From: a bacterium
GTDB taxonomy: Bacteria; Pseudomonadota; Alphaproteobacteria; Micavibrionales; UBA2020
Reading direction: 5' to 3'
NCBI GenBank assembly: GCA_029945425.1
Contig: JAQSDV010000002.1
Span: forward strand, 751,960 to 815,959
Length of the DNA stretch: 64,000 bases
A model generated the notes under the pieces. The model saw only the letters and a program-made list of their open reading frames with translations, ran no database searches and was not told the origin of the DNA. Made by a program: the position numbers and the translations under genes. Below, in pieces: positions 60,975-64,000 of the stretch (its first letter is position 1; each line of letters begins with the position of its first letter).

Positions 60975-61406
60975 ATGGCCGATGAACGTACGACCGTCCG
61001 CGTAACCCGCGGTTTCCTGTCGAAACCCGAAAAAATCTATGACGCATGGCTGAATCCCACCATCGCGACGAAATTCCTGTTTTCAACGCCCGACGGCGAA
61101 ATGCAGAAGGTCGAGATTGACGCGAAGGAAGGCGGCAAATTCACCGTCATCGAAAGGCGCAACGGCGAGGATATCGAACACACCGGCACATACGAGAAAT
61201 TGCAGCGCCCCGACCGCATCATCTTCACCTTCGCGGTGCCGAAATTTTCCGCCGAAGAAACCCGCGTGACGCTCGACTTCACGCCGAATGGCAACGGCAG
61301 CCAGATCACGCTCGTGCATGAAGGTGTGCTGCCCGACTATGCCGAGAAAACCGAAAACGGCTGGACGAAGATGCTGAACGGCCTTGCGGCCGTCGTGATG
61401 GACTGA
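60975..61406 (+). CDS. SRPBCC/AHSA1-domain protein
   Basis: A 143-residue START-like protein of the AHSA1 (activator of Hsp90 ATPase homologue 1-like) family. Marks are VTRGFLSKPEKIYDAWLNPT, GGKFTVIERRNGEDIEHTGT, YEKLQRPDRIIFTF and the ending GWTKMLNGLAAVV. Bacterial members bind hydrophobic ligands; the ligand is unknown. GGAGAG precedes the ATG. Confidence 0.9.
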   Translation: MADERTTVRVTRGFLSKPEKIYDAWLNPTIATKFLFSTPDGEMQKVEIDAKEGGKFTVIERRNGEDIEHTGTYEKLQRPDRIIFTFAVPKFSAEETRVTLDFTPNGNGSQITLVHEGVLPDYAEKTENGWTKMLNGLAAVVMD

Positions 61407-61916
61407 TTACGGCGTTTGCGGGCCGGTCACGATGTTGCGGATCTTGGTCGTGTCGAGCGCAGGCGCCTGCGGGCTTTCGAATGAAAAGCCGTTGCCGCTC
61501 CACAAACCATCTGCCACAGATTCATACACGCGAATGGCAAGGCCAGCCGCTTGTTTATCGGATGACAGGTTGAACGCCTTGCGGATTTTTTCAATATCTT
61601 TTGCTTCATATTGCGGCACGGTCACATCCACATTGCCGGTCAGGTAATCGACGCGGTCTTTTTTGCGCGCGATATCCTGCGCCAGTTTCACATCCAGAAA
61701 GTCATCGGGTCCGCTCCATGCGCTGCCGGTCTGCACTCTTTCGCCCTGCTTCAGCGGCGCGACCAAGCCAGCGGTGAATTCGACCGCTTCTTTCAAAACA
61801 GCTTTCACTTTACGGTTGGGGCGTGCGCCTGCTGCCATGTTGAACCGCTCGGCCAGTTTCAGGGCGCGGGCGAAATCGCCCTTGCGGAGTTCGACGGAAT
61901 TTTTGGGCTGGGACAT
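61407..61916 (-). CDS. Hypothetical cytoplasmic protein
   Basis: A 169-residue protein with AAGG 6 bases before the ATG. It is basic in its first half (ARPNRKVKAVLKEAVEF) and includes the segments FLDVKLAQDIARKKDRVDYL and IEKIRKAFNLSSDKQAAGLA. No motif recognised. It directly abuts the stop of the AHSA1 gene, tail to tail. Confidence 0.72.
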   Translation of the reverse strand: MSQPKNSVELRKGDFARALKLAERFNMAAGARPNRKVKAVLKEAVEFTAGLVAPLKQGERVQTGSAWSGPDDFLDVKLAQDIARKKDRVDYLTGNVDVTVPQYEAKDIEKIRKAFNLSSDKQAAGLAIRVYESVADGLWSGNGFSFESPQAPALDTTKIRNIVTGPQTP

Positions 61917-62037
61917 GACACACCTTTTTTAATTTGATTTGGGGCATTCTGCGATGTTTGGCAGATTATGTCAACACCTCGTAACCCCATGAATTCACCG
62001 TATTGATCTTGGTGCGTTTCCGGCTAACATCCGCAGC

Positions 62038-63288
62038 ATGACAAGCCCACGCATCTCCTTGCTGTTCTGCCTGACCCTGCTGCTCGCGGGCTGCGCAGGC
62101 GCGTCGACGCACAAACCCGTGCCGGAAATGACGGTGCAGGAAGCGGTCGTCAAAGGGTACGGCCCGAATATCCGCTATCTGGGCGACGAAGCCCCTGCCG
62201 ACCTTGCGCACATTATCCAGCGCCGCATCGGGCAGTATCAGGCGGCGCATGCCGATTACTTCAAGACACATGGCAAATATCCCGCGATGAATTACCTCGC
62301 TTTGTCGGGCGGCGGCGATAACGGTGCGTTCGGCGCAGGGCTGCTGCACGGCTGGAGCGCGGCCGGCACGCGACCCGATTTCACCATCGTCACGGGCGTC
62401 AGCACCGGCGCGCTGATCGCGCCGTTCGCCTTTCTCGGCCGCGACTATGACCCGCAGCTGAAGGAATCCTATACGACGATGAGCTCGGAAAATATTTTCC
62501 TCGGCTCCGCCTCGACCTTCCTCGACGGGCTGACGGGCGGCATGGCGCTGACCGACAACACGCCGCTGGAAAAGATGATCGAGAAAAACGTGACGCCGGA
62601 GATGTTCCGGCAGATCGCGGAAGAACACCGCAAGGGCCGCCGGTTGCTGATCGGCACGACGAATTTGGAAATGCAGCGCAGCGTGATCTGGGATATCGGC
62701 ACGCTCGCCAACAGCGCCAACCCCGATGCGATCAAACTGTTCCGCCAGATATTGCTGGCGTCTTCCGCCATCCCCGGCGCGTTCAAGCCGGTGTTTTTCG
62801 ACGTGACGGCGGCGGGCAAGACCTATAGCGAGATCCATGTCGATGGCGGCGTGACGGCGCAGGTGTTCCTCTATCCGCTGCAGACCGTCGCCGATGAAAA
62901 GACGCTGTTTGAAAAGGCGGGCATCCCCCGCAACCTCTATATCATCCGCAACGCCAAGATCGTGCCGGAATACCAGACCATGACGCCGCGCCTGATGGAC
63001 CTGTCGCAACGGTCGATTGAAACGCTGATTAAAAATCAGGGCATCGGCGATTTGTATAAACTGTACGCGGGCGGGCAGCGCGACGGCATCAACTACAACA
63101 TGATTTATATTCCGCAGGATTTCACCGAAACGCCCAAGGAAATGTTCGACCGCGATTACATGTCGAAGCTGTTCTATTACGGCGAAGCCATGGCGAAAAA
63201 AGAAATCCCGTGGCAGCACACGCCGCCCAGCTACGCGCTGGTCGAACAGGGCATCGCCCCGCCGACGGCGGTTGTGCCCGCGCAATAA
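62038..63288 (+). CDS. Patatin-like phospholipase lipoprotein
   Basis: A 416-residue lipoprotein (signal with lipobox LLAGC, Cys 19) carrying a patatin lipid acyl hydrolase domain: oxyanion GGGDNGAFG, nucleophile GVSTGAL (Ser about 122) and the catalytic Asp in DGGVTAQ. Patatins cleave acyl chains from phospholipids; here anchored at the outer or inner membrane. Probably intact. Convergent with the AMP nucleosidase gene, one base apart. Confidence 0.9.
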   Translation: MTSPRISLLFCLTLLLAGCAGASTHKPVPEMTVQEAVVKGYGPNIRYLGDEAPADLAHIIQRRIGQYQAAHADYFKTHGKYPAMNYLALSGGGDNGAFGAGLLHGWSAAGTRPDFTIVTGVSTGALIAPFAFLGRDYDPQLKESYTTMSSENIFLGSASTFLDGLTGGMALTDNTPLEKMIEKNVTPEMFRQIAEEHRKGRRLLIGTTNLEMQRSVIWDIGTLANSANPDAIKLFRQILLASSAIPGAFKPVFFDVTAAGKTYSEIHVDGGVTAQVFLYPLQTVADEKTLFEKAGIPRNLYIIRNAKIVPEYQTMTPRLMDLSQRSIETLIKNQGIGDLYKLYAGGQRDGINYNMIYIPQDFTETPKEMFDRDYMSKLFYYGEAMAKKEIPWQHTPPSYALVEQGIAPPTAVVPAQ

Positions 63289-63289
63289 A

Positions 63290-64000
63290 TTAAAGGAATG
63301 CGACCTCGGTAAAACTGCGCAGCTTGCGGCTGTGCAGGCGCCCTGCCCCCATCGCGCGGATTTTTTCCATCGTCAACACGCCGATCTTCAAGTGCTGGTC
63401 GACGCGTTCGCGGTAAAACGTATCCGCCATGCCGGGCAGTTTCAGCTGGCCGTGCAGGGGTTTGTCCGAAACGCAGAGCAACGTGCCGTACGGCACGCGG
63501 AAACGGAAACCGTTCGTGCAGATCGTCGCGGATTCCATGTCGAGCGCAACGGCGCGCGACTGGCTGAGTTGCTGCACAGGAACCTTTTGTTCCCACAATT
63601 CCCAGTTACGGTCGGAAACGGTTGCGACCGTGCCGGTACGCATGATTTTTTTCAGGTCATAGCCCTTGAAGCCCGTGACTTCTGCCACCGACTGTTCAAG
63701 TGCAACCTGCACCTCCGACAGCGCGGGGATCGGGACCCATGGCGGCACGGCGTTATCAAGTACACCGTCAAAACGCACATAACCATGTGACAGCACGTAA
63801 TCGCCCAGCTTCTGCGAATTGCGCAGGCCCGCGCAGTGACCGAGCATCAGCCAGGTGTGGGATCTCAGGACAGCGACGTGGTCGGTAATCGTTTTCGCGT
63901 TCGACGGGCCGACGCCGATGTTGATCAGCGTGATGCCGGTGCCGTCTTTGCGTTTCAGGTGGTAGGCGGGCATCTGCGGCAGGCGCGGCGGTTTTTTCCC
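63290..64000 (-). CDS. amn: AMP nucleosidase (partial, N-terminus beyond window)
   Basis: The C-terminal 236 residues of AMP nucleosidase, which cleaves AMP to adenine and ribose 5-phosphate. Visible phosphorylase-fold motifs are ITLINIGVGPSNAKTITDHV, LMLGHCAGLR, ALDMESATICTNGFRFRVPY and LLCVSDKPLHGQLK. The frame continues upstream of the Met at 63973 (residues GKKPPRLPQ) to the window edge, so the gene is cut there and not truncated in the genome. Full proteins are about 490 residues. Confidence 0.92.
   Translation of the reverse strand, partial: GKKPPRLPQMPAYHLKRKDGTGITLINIGVGPSNAKTITDHVAVLRSHTWLMLGHCAGLRNSQKLGDYVLSHGYVRFDGVLDNAVPPWVPIPALSEVQVALEQSVAEVTGFKGYDLKKIMRTGTVATVSDRNWELWEQKVPVQQLSQSRAVALDMESATICTNGFRFRVPYGTLLCVSDKPLHGQLKLPGMADTFYRERVDQHLKIGVLTMEKIRAMGAGRLHSRKLRSFTEVAFL

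Noticed and set aside
61966..63285. 439-residue minus-strand ORF opposite the patatin gene
   Set aside because: The patatin frame has a lipobox, GGG, GVSTG and DGG motifs. The opposite frame is Arg/His/Gln-rich shadow sequence.

Overview
The window looks like ordinary chromosome of a free-living or predatory/host-associated alphaproteobacterium of moderately high GC. The lineage call rests on gene content and order: a short RNase G, a DUF2336 protein, TorF-type porin, RpoH, FdxA next to CarD, the J-domain/cobS/cobT order, and the xerD / aroK-aroB-CorC divergent block. Four ankyrin proteins, an orphan IcmL/DotI-like protein and a Met-rich protein would fit a Micavibrio-like or similar lineage, but that is inference. 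No CRISPR array, insertion sequence, prophage or rRNA operon is visible; there are two tRNAs (Phe-GAA, Val-CAC).

Layout. 1-4.4 kb: tail of an upstream gene, RNase G, then an EmrA/EmrB efflux pair with its MarR regulator and a palindromic operator. 4.4-9.1 kb: a two-gene unit (NAD(P)-binding protein, YceI) and a pantothenate operon panG-panB-panC-coaX; coaBC at 15.4 kb adds the next CoA step. 9.3-17.8 kb: tRNAs, a degenerate GGDEF protein, a striking 45% methionine protein preceded by a coupled 30-residue leader ORF, an XRE-cupin regulator, a Sel1 protein, a Cys-rich repeat protein and an AT-rich IcmL/DotI-like gene. 17.8-25.3 kb: TorF porin, a doubly degenerate asparagine synthetase coupled to a CorC/CNNM protein, aroB, aroK, a small membrane protein with a structured leader, and xerD.

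25.4-38.7 kb: DUF2171, accA, a large membrane protein, an RHH protein, J-domain protein, cobS, an LRR/LPD7-like gene with a consensus promoter inserted between cobS and cobT, hisS, sufE, clpX and a 25-residue Pro/Gln/Lys protein. 38.8-47.7 kb: ankyrin protein, puuA/puuB-like divergent pair, DHH phosphoesterase, fdxA, carD, DUF808 protein and a PIN toxin/antitoxin-like pair. 47.7-64 kb: ankyrin and methyltransferase genes, a degenerate PPP phosphatase, rpoH, a degenerate nuclease-fold protein, pip, pgk, DUF2336, an M20 peptidase with altered metal ligands, a fourth ankyrin protein, an AHSA1 protein, a patatin lipoprotein and the 3' part of an AMP nucleosidase.

The most unusual material is the Met-rich protein with its translationally coupled leader; the LRR/LPD7 gene splitting cobS and cobT; and a recurring pattern of enzyme folds whose catalytic residues are replaced (AsnB-like, PPP-like, SNase-like, M20-like, GGDEF-like). 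All functional statements come from reading motifs by eye; no database search was run.
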